A stretch of DNA of 64,000 nucleotides from Planctomycetota bacterium (GTDB lineage Bacteria > Planctomycetota > UBA1135 > GCA-002686595), in the NCBI GenBank assembly GCA_020853575.1, contig JADYYP010000024.1, forward strand, positions 1-64,000. The letters run 5' to 3'. The notes under the pieces are model-generated. The model did not search any database, was not told the origin of the DNA, and saw only the letters and a program-made list of their open reading frames with translations. Shown in pieces: positions 11,000-18,910 of the stretch (its first letter is position 1; each line of letters begins with the position of its first letter). Made by a program: the position numbers and the translations under genes.

Positions 11000-13558
11000 T
11001 CAGCGCGACTGGATCGTGAAGGTGAACGTCTGGCGGTCGTCGCCTTCGAAGTCGCGCAGCGGGTACCCGAAGTTGAAGACGAACGGCATGGGATAGACCA
11101 GGCCGATCGAGAATCCCGCCGAGCTGCGCGTCTGGGAGAGGTCCACGTCCCAGGAGTCGACGCCCAGTACGCCGTAGTCGAAGAACACGCCCAAACGCAC
11201 GGTCTCGATCGGCCGGTAGCTGCCCGGTTGGGTGTAGGAATTGAGCGGGTAGAACCACTCGACCGTGCCGTAGAGCTCGGTCTCGCCGCCCAGAGGTTCG
11301 TCGGTGAACAGGTCGGTCGGTCCCACGCCGCGGTAGCGGAAGCCGCGCAGCGAGCGCGTGCCACCGAGGTAGTAGCGCTCGGTGTAGGGCGTCGACGACG
11401 TGTCGCCGTAGGGTTGCTGTGCGCCGAAGTTGAGCTCGAGGTGCAGCACGCTGCGCGTGCCGTCGTCCTTCTCGAAGGTCGGGATGTACAGGTCCCCGCC
11501 GAGCTCGGTGGTGGTGATGTCGTAGTCGCCACCGACGTCCGAGGAATAGAAGACGTTGGACCAGCCGAAGCTGTAGCCCTCGTGCGGCACGTAGGAGTTG
11601 TCGACCGAGCGCGTGGTCACGTCGAAGGTCACGCCGGCGTGGTTGCGGTGGCCCTCGCTCTCCTGGAAATCCAGCGCCAGCGGCACTCCGTCGTTGTCCA
11701 GGTCGGTGATCTCGATCTCGTGCAACACGTAGCCCAGCCACACGCGCCAGTCGAAGCCCAGCATGCGCCCCAGGCGCGCCTTGTAGCTCGAGCGGCTCTC
11801 GTCGTGCGTGCGGTAGACGCGGTCGGACTTGGCCACGTCGAGGTCCAGGCCCACGGGCTCGAGGTGCGAGCGGAACAGGTCGGGCTCGAGGAAGCGCAGG
11901 CGGTAGCGCGAGTACACGGTGCCCGGCGAGGCCTCGAGTTGCACGGTCTGGCCGGCACCGTGGAAGGCCTCCTTGCGGGCGATTTCACCGAACGCGCCCA
12001 GGAACGAGTCGGGCGTGTCGCTGATGTCGAAGTTGCGCATTTGCAGCGAGAGCAACAGGAACAACCCGTTGTCGCTGTTGACGCCGCCCGAGATGTTGAA
12101 GTCGATCACCCGTCCTTCCTCGACCAGGAAGTCGAGATCGATCTGCGAGGGGTCGCCTTCGACCATGCGGAATTGGAACGACGGGTCGTTGCGCAGCGCG
12201 CGTGCCATGGGGTCGGTGAAGTAGCCCGAGGCCGTGATGCGCGTCAGCGAGCGCTCGATCTCCTTCAAGTCCGCGATTTCGCCGGGAAACGCCGAGAGTT
12301 CGCGGCGCACCACTCGGTCCTGGGTGTGCGTGTTGCCGTTGATCAGGATCTCGCGGATCTTGAGCTCGCGCCCCTGCGCCAGGCGATAGGTCACGGCCAC
12401 CGTGTGCTGCTCGGTGTCGAACGCGAGCTCAGGCTCCTCGAAGCTCCAGCCGACTTCGCGCGGCAGGCTGCGGTGCGCGATCCGTCCGCGCGAACCGTAG
12501 TAGCCGCGCAGCGCCGCGGCGTCGCGCTCGCGCGTCACGCGCTCGTAGACCTGCCCGGGGGCGAGCTTGCACAGCGCGCGCAGCTCGGCCTCGGGATACA
12601 CCAACTCGACGGAGCGCGGCTCCGCATTGCGCGCCGAAGCGTCCCACTCGACGCCGCGGATGGCGAGCGAGGACACCGTGTAGCGCGGCCCCTCGTCGAC
12701 CACCACGTGCACCACGACCTCGGAGTGGTCGTCGTTGAACTCGAGCCGATCGAGCTCCACCACGGCATCGAGCCAGCCGCGGTCGCGGTACACGTTGCGC
12801 ATCGCGAGCAAGTCGGCGTCGAGCACCTCGGGGTCGAACTTGGAGCCGGTCCAGTTGAACAGCCAGGGACTCTCGAGCTGGCGGTCCGACAACGACGACA
12901 GGCCGTTCCGGAAGAAGTACAGGAAGCGCGTGTCGGGCATCGACGCATTGCCCGCGATCTCGATGCCTTTGACGCGCACGCGGCGTCCCTCGCGGATCTC
13001 GAAGATCACGTCGGGCACCACATCGCCGCCATCGCGCGTCAGGACATTGACCTCGGCGAAGTAGTAACCCTCGCGGCGGTAATTCTCGAGGATGCGCTGG
13101 CGCACGCGACCCGCTTGGTGCAAGTACAACTCGCTCTTGTCTTCGAGCAAGGCCCACTCGCGCAACGTCTTCTCGTCGATCGACTCGTTGCCGATGAAGC
13201 GCGGCTCGCGGTCCACCGGCATCTCGTGCACGTACACCACCAGGTCGATGCCGCCGGCGACGGTGTTGGCCTTGGGCTCGGCGCGCACGTGGAACGAGCT
13301 CCACAGGCGCTGCACCCCGCGGTCGAGCGCCACCGGATCGAGCTCGCGGCCGAGCTCCTGTCCGAGAACGCTGGCGATCTGGGCCTCGGTGTAGCGCTGC
13401 TCGCCCTCGATGCGGATGCCCTGCACGATCGGCAGCGGAGCCTGGCCCGGCCGGTCCTGCGCGAGCGCGGGGAGCGCGCCGGCGCAGAGCACCGAGCCGA
13501 CCAGCGCACTGCGAAGGACCAGTCTCGTGCGCAGCGCGAACTTGGACGAGGAACCCAC
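11000..13558 (-). CDS. bamA: Outer membrane protein assembly factor BamA (Omp85)
   Basis: Core of the BAM machine that folds beta-barrel proteins into the outer membrane. The product (about 852 residues) begins with a signal peptide ending near ALPALAQ, then POTRA domains (VQGIRIEGEQRYTEAQI marks the first; further ones include IREILINGNTHTQDRVVRREL), then a 16-strand barrel. The conserved lid-lock segment GGTRSLRGFRYRG and an aromatic C-terminal region ending in FTIQSR are present. The start is a GTG at 13558, 7 bases after the dnaB stop; the frame upstream lacks a signal peptide. Its position between dnaB and lpxD couples outer-membrane protein and LPS biogenesis. Confidence 0.94.
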   Translation of the reverse strand: MGSSSKFALRTRLVLRSALVGSVLCAGALPALAQDRPGQAPLPIVQGIRIEGEQRYTEAQIASVLGQELGRELDPVALDRGVQRLWSSFHVRAEPKANTVAGGIDLVVYVHEMPVDREPRFIGNESIDEKTLREWALLEDKSELYLHQAGRVRQRILENYRREGYYFAEVNVLTRDGGDVVPDVIFEIREGRRVRVKGIEIAGNASMPDTRFLYFFRNGLSSLSDRQLESPWLFNWTGSKFDPEVLDADLLAMRNVYRDRGWLDAVVELDRLEFNDDHSEVVVHVVVDEGPRYTVSSLAIRGVEWDASARNAEPRSVELVYPEAELRALCKLAPGQVYERVTRERDAAALRGYYGSRGRIAHRSLPREVGWSFEEPELAFDTEQHTVAVTYRLAQGRELKIREILINGNTHTQDRVVRRELSAFPGEIADLKEIERSLTRITASGYFTDPMARALRNDPSFQFRMVEGDPSQIDLDFLVEEGRVIDFNISGGVNSDNGLFLLLSLQMRNFDISDTPDSFLGAFGEIARKEAFHGAGQTVQLEASPGTVYSRYRLRFLEPDLFRSHLEPVGLDLDVAKSDRVYRTHDESRSSYKARLGRMLGFDWRVWLGYVLHEIEITDLDNDGVPLALDFQESEGHRNHAGVTFDVTTRSVDNSYVPHEGYSFGWSNVFYSSDVGGDYDITTTELGGDLYIPTFEKDDGTRSVLHLELNFGAQQPYGDTSSTPYTERYYLGGTRSLRGFRYRGVGPTDLFTDEPLGGETELYGTVEWFYPLNSYTQPGSYRPIETVRLGVFFDYGVLGVDSWDVDLSQTRSSAGFSIGLVYPMPFVFNFGYPLRDFEGDDRQTFTFTIQSR

Positions 13559-13565
13559 GGCGGCC

Positions 13566-14996
13566 TTAGGCGTAGATCGGCTCGGCCGCGGAGGGCGCCG
13601 GGTTCTCGAAGCGCATGATGTTGCCGAAGAAGCGCAGCTTGACTTCACCCGTCGCACCGTTGCGGTGCTTGGCCACGATCACCGTGGCGTCGTTCTTGAT
13701 CTGATCGATCTCAGCTTGCGAGAGCGACTGCTCCTGCGCGGTCTTGTTGGTCTCGTAGTACCACTGGCGATAGAGCATCATCACCACGTCCGCATCCTGC
13801 TCGATCGAGCCCGACTCGCGCAGGTCCGAGAGCATCGGCCAGCCGCGCGGGTTGCGATCCTTGCCTTCGACCGCGCGCGAGAGCTGCGCCAAGGCGATCA
13901 CGGGGATCTCGAGCTCGCGCGCCAAGGCCTTGAGCGAGCGCGAGATCTCGCTGATCTCGAGTTGGCGGCTCTCGGCTTTCGAGCTGGAGTGCGTCATGAG
14001 TTGCAAGTAGTCGAGCAGCACCACGTCCAGTCCGTGCTTGGCCTTGAGTCGCCGCGCCCTGCCGCGCAGCGACATCACCGACAGGCCCGGCGTGTCGTCG
14101 ATGAAGACCTGCATTTGCGCCAAGTCTCCGACGGCCGTGGAAAGCGCCGCGTAGTCGTCGTCGGGCAAGCGCCCCGTGCGCAGACGGTAGGCGTCGATGC
14201 GGCCGCGTGCGCAGATCATGCGCTGCATGATCTGGTGCTTGCCCATCTCCAAGCTGCAGAACAGCGCCACCGGCTTGCGACCACCGAGGCAATCGGGGCT
14301 CGAGAGCCCGATGGTCTCGAGCATGTTGAGCGCGAAGGCCGTCTTGCCCATCGAGGGCCGCGCGGCCACGATCACCAGGTCGCCCGAGTTCAGCCCGCCG
14401 AGCAGGTCGTCGAGGTCGTTGAACCCGGTCGGCAGACCCGTCAGCCGATGGTGTGTGCGCGACTCGATCTGCTTGAAAGCCTCCTCGAGCACGTTGCGCA
14501 CCGGGTCGGGGCCTTGACCCTTGCTGCGATTGCCGAGTTGGAAGATGCGCTGCTCGCTGCGGTCGATCAGCTCGCGCACGCTCTCGCCATCGGGGCGCGT
14601 CGTGTAGGCATCCTCGAGGATCCCCGTCGCGCCCTCGATCAAGCGCCGCAAGGTCGCGGTCTCGGAGACGATCTGCGCGTGGTGCGAGAGGTGCGCGGCG
14701 CTGGTCACCGACTGCTCGAGCTCGATCAGGGTCTCGACGCCCCCGACGGCCTGGAACAATCCGTTGGCTCGCAGCGCTTCGCCGACGGTGATCAGATCGA
14801 CCTTGGCGTTGCGCATCCCCAGATCGAGCAGGGTCGCGAACACTTGACGGTGGCGCGCGACGAAGAAGTCGTCGGGCACGAGCGCTTCCGCGAGTTCCGG
14901 GATGCGATCGGGCGCGAGCAACAGCGCTCCGAGGACGGCCTTCTCGGCGGCTTCGTTGTGCGGCGGGATCTTGCCGGGAAGTTCGGGGTTGGCCAT
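13566..14996 (-). CDS. dnaB: Replicative DNA helicase DnaB
   Basis: Hexameric 5'-3' helicase of the replication fork. The 476-residue protein has the N-terminal collar domain (EKAVLGALLL...), a linker, and a RecA-like C-terminal domain with Walker A ARPSMGKTA (212-220), Walker B DVVLLDYLQLM, the R/H finger region (LSRAVEGKDRNPRGWP) and LRESGSIEQDAD. Length and domain order are normal. No intein is seen. The ATG at 14996 is the only start that leaves the N-terminal domain intact. It is 137 bases downstream of rplI, with a strong hairpin between them, in the widespread order rpsF-rpsR-rplI-dnaB. Confidence 0.97.
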   Translation of the reverse strand: MANPELPGKIPPHNEAAEKAVLGALLLAPDRIPELAEALVPDDFFVARHRQVFATLLDLGMRNAKVDLITVGEALRANGLFQAVGGVETLIELEQSVTSAAHLSHHAQIVSETATLRRLIEGATGILEDAYTTRPDGESVRELIDRSEQRIFQLGNRSKGQGPDPVRNVLEEAFKQIESRTHHRLTGLPTGFNDLDDLLGGLNSGDLVIVAARPSMGKTAFALNMLETIGLSSPDCLGGRKPVALFCSLEMGKHQIMQRMICARGRIDAYRLRTGRLPDDDYAALSTAVGDLAQMQVFIDDTPGLSVMSLRGRARRLKAKHGLDVVLLDYLQLMTHSSSKAESRQLEISEISRSLKALARELEIPVIALAQLSRAVEGKDRNPRGWPMLSDLRESGSIEQDADVVMMLYRQWYYETNKTAQEQSLSQAEIDQIKNDATVIVAKHRNGATGEVKLRFFGNIMRFENPAPSAAEPIYA

Positions 14997-15070
14997 CGCG
15001 TTCGCGCCGCGCGAGCGGGCGCGCGCGTGGAGCGAGCAGCGTACTCGCTGGAGCGGCTCACCGAAAGCCG

Positions 15071-15105
15071 GCGAGGCCCGAGTCGCGTGACGACTCGAGC
15101 CTCGC
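15071..15105 (-). terminator. Strong hairpin between rplI and dnaB (possible terminator or attenuator)
   Basis: A 15-base inverted repeat (15071-15085 with 15091-15105) pairs at 14 of 15 positions around a 5-base loop. It lies about 30 bases past the rplI stop in the direction of transcription. There is no T-tract after it, so it may be a partial terminator, an attenuator lowering dnaB expression relative to the ribosomal genes, or an RNA-processing site. Confidence 0.5.
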
Positions 15106-15133
15106 GTTAAGGTCGCTGGGCGACGCGCGTGCG

Positions 15134-15589
15134 TCAGCCTTCCTTGTTCACGTTGATCGTGATGTCGGCGAAGCGCTCGCCGTGCACGTGGATCTTCACC
15201 GCGTGCGCCCCGATGGTCTTGATCGGAGCGTCGAGCCGCACGTCCTTCTCGTTCTGCGGATGACCCGCGGCGTGCAATAGCTCCAAGATCGCCGCAGCGC
15301 TGACCGAGCCGAACAGATGTCCGGCGTCGTCGGCCTTGGCATTGCAGGTCAGGACCAAGCCCTGGAGCTTGGCGACGCGCGCGTCGATCTCGGCGTTGCG
15401 CTTGACCTCTTCCACGTCGAGACGTGCGCGCTTGCGCGCCATCAGCTTCTTGTTTTCCGCCGTGGCCTCGGTGGCCAGGCGATTGGGAAACAAGAAATTG
15501 CGGGCGTAGCCCGGCTTGACACGCACGACATCGCCGCACTTGCCGAGGTGCTGGACGTGTTCGCGCAGGAGGATTTCGATGTTCGCCAT
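15134..15589 (-). CDS. rplI: 50S ribosomal protein bL9
   Basis: Large-subunit protein binding 23S rRNA near the L1 stalk. The 151 residues show the N-terminal bL9 domain (EHVQHLGKCGDVVRVKPGYARNFL), the long connecting helix (KKLMARKRARLDVEEVKR) and the C-terminal domain (HLFGSVSAAAILELL). Length is typical. It is 12 bases downstream of rpsR and part of the rpsF-rpsR-rplI ribosomal group. Confidence 0.97.
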   Translation of the reverse strand: MANIEILLREHVQHLGKCGDVVRVKPGYARNFLFPNRLATEATAENKKLMARKRARLDVEEVKRNAEIDARVAKLQGLVLTCNAKADDAGHLFGSVSAAAILELLHAAGHPQNEKDVRLDAPIKTIGAHAVKIHVHGERFADITINVNKEG

Positions 15590-15601
15590 GGCGTGCAGCT
15601 C

Positions 15602-15820
15602 CTACTGGACGAAGGGCATCAAGCCCAAGTGACGGGCGCGCTTGATGGCCTGCTTGAGCTCGCGTTGGCATTGCGAGCAGAAGCCGGTGCGCTTGCGCGA
15701 CAGGACCTGCGCTTGGTTGGTGACGAACTTGGCGAGGTACGCGACCTCCTTGTAGTCGATCTTCGGATCGTCGCAGTTGCGCCCGGCGAGCGGGGCAGCG
15801 GGTTTGCGCATTTCGGCCAT
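15602..15820 (-). CDS. rpsR: 30S ribosomal protein bS18
   Basis: Small-subunit protein that pairs with bS6 on the platform. The 72 residues include the family core IDYKEVAYLAKFVT and the basic C-terminal segment KRTGFCSQCQRELKQAIKRARHLGLMPF. A CxxC pair (CSQC) and a further Cys near residue 16 (RNCDDP) suggest the Cys-containing, possibly metal-binding form of bS18 rather than the Cys-free paralogue expressed under zinc limitation. It is 3 bases after the rpsF stop. Confidence 0.97.
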   Translation of the reverse strand: MAEMRKPAAPLAGRNCDDPKIDYKEVAYLAKFVTNQAQVLSRKRTGFCSQCQRELKQAIKRARHLGLMPFVQ

Positions 15821-15823
15821 GGA

Positions 15824-16336
15824 TCAGCTCTCCTCCGCGGCGGCGGCTTGCGGGACTTCGGCCTCGACCGGCGCGTCCGCGCCCTCGTCGGACTCGGGTT
15901 GGTGGCGCGACGGCTCTTGGATCGGGCGATCGGCGAGGTCGCCGAACACCAGGCGTTCGTAGCTCTGCGACTCCTCGGTGGGCGGCGGCGGCACGCTGAA
16001 GCCGGCGGCCGACTCCTCGGCGCTCTTCTCCAGCTCGCCGGCCGGCACCTGATCGGCGCGGACGACCAGGTAGCGCAGCACGCGCTCGTCGAGCTCGAAG
16101 TCACGGCGCATCTCGTTGACGCCGTTGCCTCCCAGCTCGAAGTAGGTCAGCAGATACGTGCCGCGGGTCTTGCCCTTGATCGTGTAGGCCAGCTTGCGCT
16201 CGTCCCAACGACGCGCGGCGAGCACCTTGGCGCCGTGCTTTTGGAGCGTCTCGGTGACCGCGCTCTTGGCGCGATTCCAGTCCGCCCGCACCACCTGGTT
16301 GTCCAGGAGGAACATTCCTTCGTACGTGTTTCCCAA
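15824..16336 (-). CDS. rpsF: 30S ribosomal protein bS6 with acidic C-terminal tail, TTG start
   Basis: Small-subunit protein that forms a heterodimer with bS18. The core begins NTYEGMFLLDNQ and continues through ERKLAYTIKGKTRGTYLLTYF and RDFELDERVLRYLVVRAD. After about residue 105 there is a tail of ~65 residues rich in Glu, Pro and Ala, making the protein 170 residues. The start codon is TTG at 16334-16336. The only nearby in-frame ATG is at codon 8 and would remove the first beta-strand, so TTG is preferred. The ssb or priB gene often found between rpsF and rpsR is absent. Confidence 0.94.
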   Translation of the reverse strand: MGNTYEGMFLLDNQVVRADWNRAKSAVTETLQKHGAKVLAARRWDERKLAYTIKGKTRGTYLLTYFELGGNGVNEMRRDFELDERVLRYLVVRADQVPAGELEKSAEESAAGFSVPPPPTEESQSYERLVFGDLADRPIQEPSRHQPESDEGADAPVEAEVPQAAAAEES

Positions 16337-16396
16337 TGGATTTCTCTTTCTTGACGTGTGCGGACGACCGAGAGGGCGGCGCGTGGCGCGGCTCGC

Positions 16397-16996
16397 TCAG
16401 AGGCCCATTTCTTTCCAGCGGCTGTGGAACCGCGTCATGACCTTCTCGAGCTCGCCAGCTTCGGCCCAGGCGGCGAGCGCAGCGGCCGCCTCAGCGACCG
16501 TGATCTCCGCCGCGACCCGGGCCGCGCCTTCGAGCGCTTGCAGGACGTGACGCGCCGCATCGGTCCTCGGTTTGCCGACGCCCATCCGTAGCCGCGGAAA
16601 GGCATCGCTCCCGAGTCGCGAAACGATGGAGCGCACCCCGTTGTGACCGCCCGTCCCTCCGTGAGGGCGGATGCGCAACGCACCTTGGGGCAGATCGATG
16701 TCGTCGAACACGACCATGATCTGCTCGGGCGCGATGCCCATCGAGCGGGCCAGCGGGGCGATGACGGAGCCCGAGTCGTTCATGAACGTCAGCGGCTTGA
16801 CCAGGAGCACGTCGCGACCTTCGTCGCGCGCGACCAGGCAAGGCGCCGGCGGCCTGTGAGCGCCGAGCACCGTGGAGGAACCAAAGATCAGCTTGAAGTC
16901 CCGCGCCAGTGCTTCGACCGCGTGGAAGCCGAGGTTGTGCGGCGTCCACTCGTACTGCGGTCCGGGGTTGCCGAGGCCGACGACGAGTCGAGTCAC
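16397..16996 (-). CDS. pth: Peptidyl-tRNA hydrolase
   Basis: Releases peptides from prematurely dissociated peptidyl-tRNA. The 199-residue protein has all catalytic positions: Asn10 (GLGNPG), His20 (HNLGF), Asn73 (TFMNDSG) and Asp98 (VFDDIDLPQG), plus the GGTGGHNG loop. It lies 60 bases upstream of rpsF and 224 bases downstream of rplY. The order prs-rplY-pth is common in bacteria. Confidence 0.97.
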   Translation of the reverse strand: MTRLVVGLGNPGPQYEWTPHNLGFHAVEALARDFKLIFGSSTVLGAHRPPAPCLVARDEGRDVLLVKPLTFMNDSGSVIAPLARSMGIAPEQIMVVFDDIDLPQGALRIRPHGGTGGHNGVRSIVSRLGSDAFPRLRMGVGKPRTDAARHVLQALEGAARVAAEITVAEAAAALAAWAEAGELEKVMTRFHSRWKEMGL

Positions 16997-17141
16997 GGGA
17001 TGCGGAGGGGGTCGGTGATGGCCGGATGTCCGGTTCCACCGTCAAGCGGGCGGAACAGTGTAGGGGCGGCGGCGGGCCGCGCAAGCTCCCGCTGTGGAGA
17101 GCGTGAAGCAGACGCGGCCTGGAACGGAGCCCCACAACGCA

Positions 17142-17167
17142 CGCGGCGGCGCCGAAGCACCGCCGCG
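17142..17167 (-). terminator. GC-rich hairpin downstream of rplY
   Basis: A perfect 8-bp stem, CGCGGCGG (17142-17149) with CCGCCGCG (17160-17167) and a 10-base loop, lies 54 bases past the rplY stop on the minus strand, in the 224-base gap before pth. It has no T-tract, so it is only a candidate terminator or processing site. Confidence 0.35.
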
Positions 17168-17220
17168 CGACAAACGCAGACCGAGACGCGGGGCCGCGCT
17201 CGGTCGGACAGCGCCCGGGG

Positions 17221-17949
17221 TTACTTGCCAGGCTTTTTCGCGTCCGGCTTGGCGGCCGGGGCTGCGCCAGCGGCAGGCGTGGCGGCCTTGGCACCAGCAG
17301 CAGCGGCCGGAGCAGCGCCACCAGCAGCGGTCGCGGCAGCCGCACCTTCCGCGGCAGCCGTCGCGCCCTCGGCCACGGCCGGGGTCTCGAGCACCTCGAT
17401 CTTGATCTCGACGATGCGCGCGATGGTGACGTTGCCCGGGGTTACCAGGTCGACGTTGCTCGGCAGCTTGATCTTGGAGGCGCTCACCGCCGTACCGGCT
17501 TCGAGGTCGGCCACGCTGACCTCGAGCTCGTCGGGGATCTCGGTCGGCAGCGCCATGACCTTGACGTGCGTCACGAGCTGGTTGAGCACGCCCTTGGGGT
17601 GGCCGGTGAAGTGCAGATCGACCTCGACCTCGGTCTTCTTGTTGAGATCGACGCGCCGGAACTCGACGTGGATGATGTGCTCGCCGAACACGTCCCAATC
17701 GAGGTGGCGGATGATCGCCGGCTCCTTCTTGCCCGCGAGCTCGAGCTCGAACACGTGCTGGTGCCGCCGACGCGCGGTGAGGAACTGATCGGCATCGACG
17801 GAGAAGTCGAGGTGCGGAGCGTCCTTTTGCCACTCGAGCGAGGCAGGCACGCGGCCGAGCGCGCGCAGTTGTTGTGCGGTGCGCGAGCCGAGCTTCTTGC
17901 GCGGCTCGGCCTGGAGGAGAGCGGTCTTGGAAACTTGGGTCTTGCTCAT
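17221..17949 (-). CDS. rplY: 50S ribosomal protein bL25/general stress protein Ctc with Ala-rich tail
   Basis: 5S rRNA-binding protein of the TL5/CTC type. Residues about 10-100 are the L25 domain (RKKLGSRTAQQLRALGRVPA... HIIHVEFRRVDLNKK), and 100-190 the C-terminal beta domain (PTEIPDELEVSVADLEAG). A tail of about 55 residues made of Ala, Gly, Pro and Lys ends the protein, as in many high-GC CTC proteins. The ATG at 17949 overlaps the prs stop by 4 bases (ATGA). Confidence 0.95.
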   Translation of the reverse strand: MSKTQVSKTALLQAEPRKKLGSRTAQQLRALGRVPASLEWQKDAPHLDFSVDADQFLTARRRHQHVFELELAGKKEPAIIRHLDWDVFGEHIIHVEFRRVDLNKKTEVEVDLHFTGHPKGVLNQLVTHVKVMALPTEIPDELEVSVADLEAGTAVSASKIKLPSNVDLVTPGNVTIARIVEIKIEVLETPAVAEGATAAAEGAAAATAAGGAAPAAAAGAKAATPAAGAAPAAKPDAKKPGK

Positions 17950-18899
17950 GGGAGTTCTTCGAAGAGCGAGCTGACGGATTCGCTGCGATGGATGTTGCGG
18001 ATGGCGCGCGCCAAGAGCGGCGCGACGCTGACCACTTGGAGTGCCTTGGGAGTCTCACCGCGACGCGGAATGGTATCCGTGACGAGGATCTTGTCCGCCG
18101 GACAAGCGTCCAGGCGCTGCACCGCGGGCCCGCACAGCACGGCGTGCGAGGCGGCCAGGACGATCTTCTTGGCCCCGTAGCGACGCACGATGCTGGCGGC
18201 TTCCGAGATCGAGCCGCCGGTGGAGATCATATCGTCGACGATGATCACGTTGCGGCCCTCGACCTGGCCGATGACGTGCTCGACGGCGATCTCCGAGCCC
18301 GAGATGCGGCGCTTGTCGACGATCGCCAGGTCGGCACCGATGGCCTTGGCCCACGAGCGCGCCATCTTGACGCCGCCGACGTCGGGCGTGACCACCACCG
18401 GATTCTCGACGTCCAGGCGCTTGACCGCGCTCATCAGCACCGGCTTGGCGTACAGGTGATCGACCGGGATGTCGTAGAAGCCCTGGATCTGGGCCGCGTG
18501 CATGTCCATCGTCAGCAAGCGGTCGGCGCCGACGCTCACCAGCGTGTTGGCGACCACCTTGGCGCTGATCGGGACGCGCCCCTCGTCCTTGCGGTCCTTG
18601 CGCGCGTAGCCGTAGTACGGCATCACGACCGTGACGCGTCCGGCACTGGCGCGGCGCAGGGTATCGATGATCAGCAGCAGCTCGACCCAGTTCTCGTTGA
18701 CCGGCGGGCAGGTCGGCTGGATCACGAACACGTCGCCGCCGCGGATGTCGTCGTAGACCTTGATGTCGATCTCGCCGTCGGGGAAGCGGCCGACGTGGGC
18801 GCTGGCGATCGGCAGATCGAGCTCGGCGCTGATGGCGCGGCCGAGATCGACGTGGGCAGTGCCCGAGATCAACACGATGCGGTCGGTCGTGTAGCCCAT
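17946..18899 (-). CDS. prs: Ribose-phosphate pyrophosphokinase (PRPP synthetase)
   Basis: Makes PRPP from ribose 5-phosphate and ATP for nucleotide, His and Trp synthesis. The 317-residue class I enzyme has the N-terminal FPDGEIDIKV segment, the flexible catalytic loop YARKDRKDEGR, the second-domain VDKRRISG and the PRPP loop VIIVDDMISTGGS. The start at 18899 (MGYTTDRIVLISG) matches the family N-terminus; the frame is open further upstream but overlaps glmU. Gap to glmU is 11 bases, and the stop overlaps rplY. Confidence 0.97.
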   Translation of the reverse strand: MGYTTDRIVLISGTAHVDLGRAISAELDLPIASAHVGRFPDGEIDIKVYDDIRGGDVFVIQPTCPPVNENWVELLLIIDTLRRASAGRVTVVMPYYGYARKDRKDEGRVPISAKVVANTLVSVGADRLLTMDMHAAQIQGFYDIPVDHLYAKPVLMSAVKRLDVENPVVVTPDVGGVKMARSWAKAIGADLAIVDKRRISGSEIAVEHVIGQVEGRNVIIVDDMISTGGSISEAASIVRRYGAKKIVLAASHAVLCGPAVQRLDACPADKILVTDTIPRRGETPKALQVVSVAPLLARAIRNIHRSESVSSLFEELP

Positions 18900-18910
18900 G
18901 GTCCTGTTCC

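Noticed and set aside
11228-13618. 796-codon open frame on the plus strand, opposite bamA
   Set aside because: bamA on the minus strand is certain from POTRA and barrel motifs; the opposite frame shows no family features.
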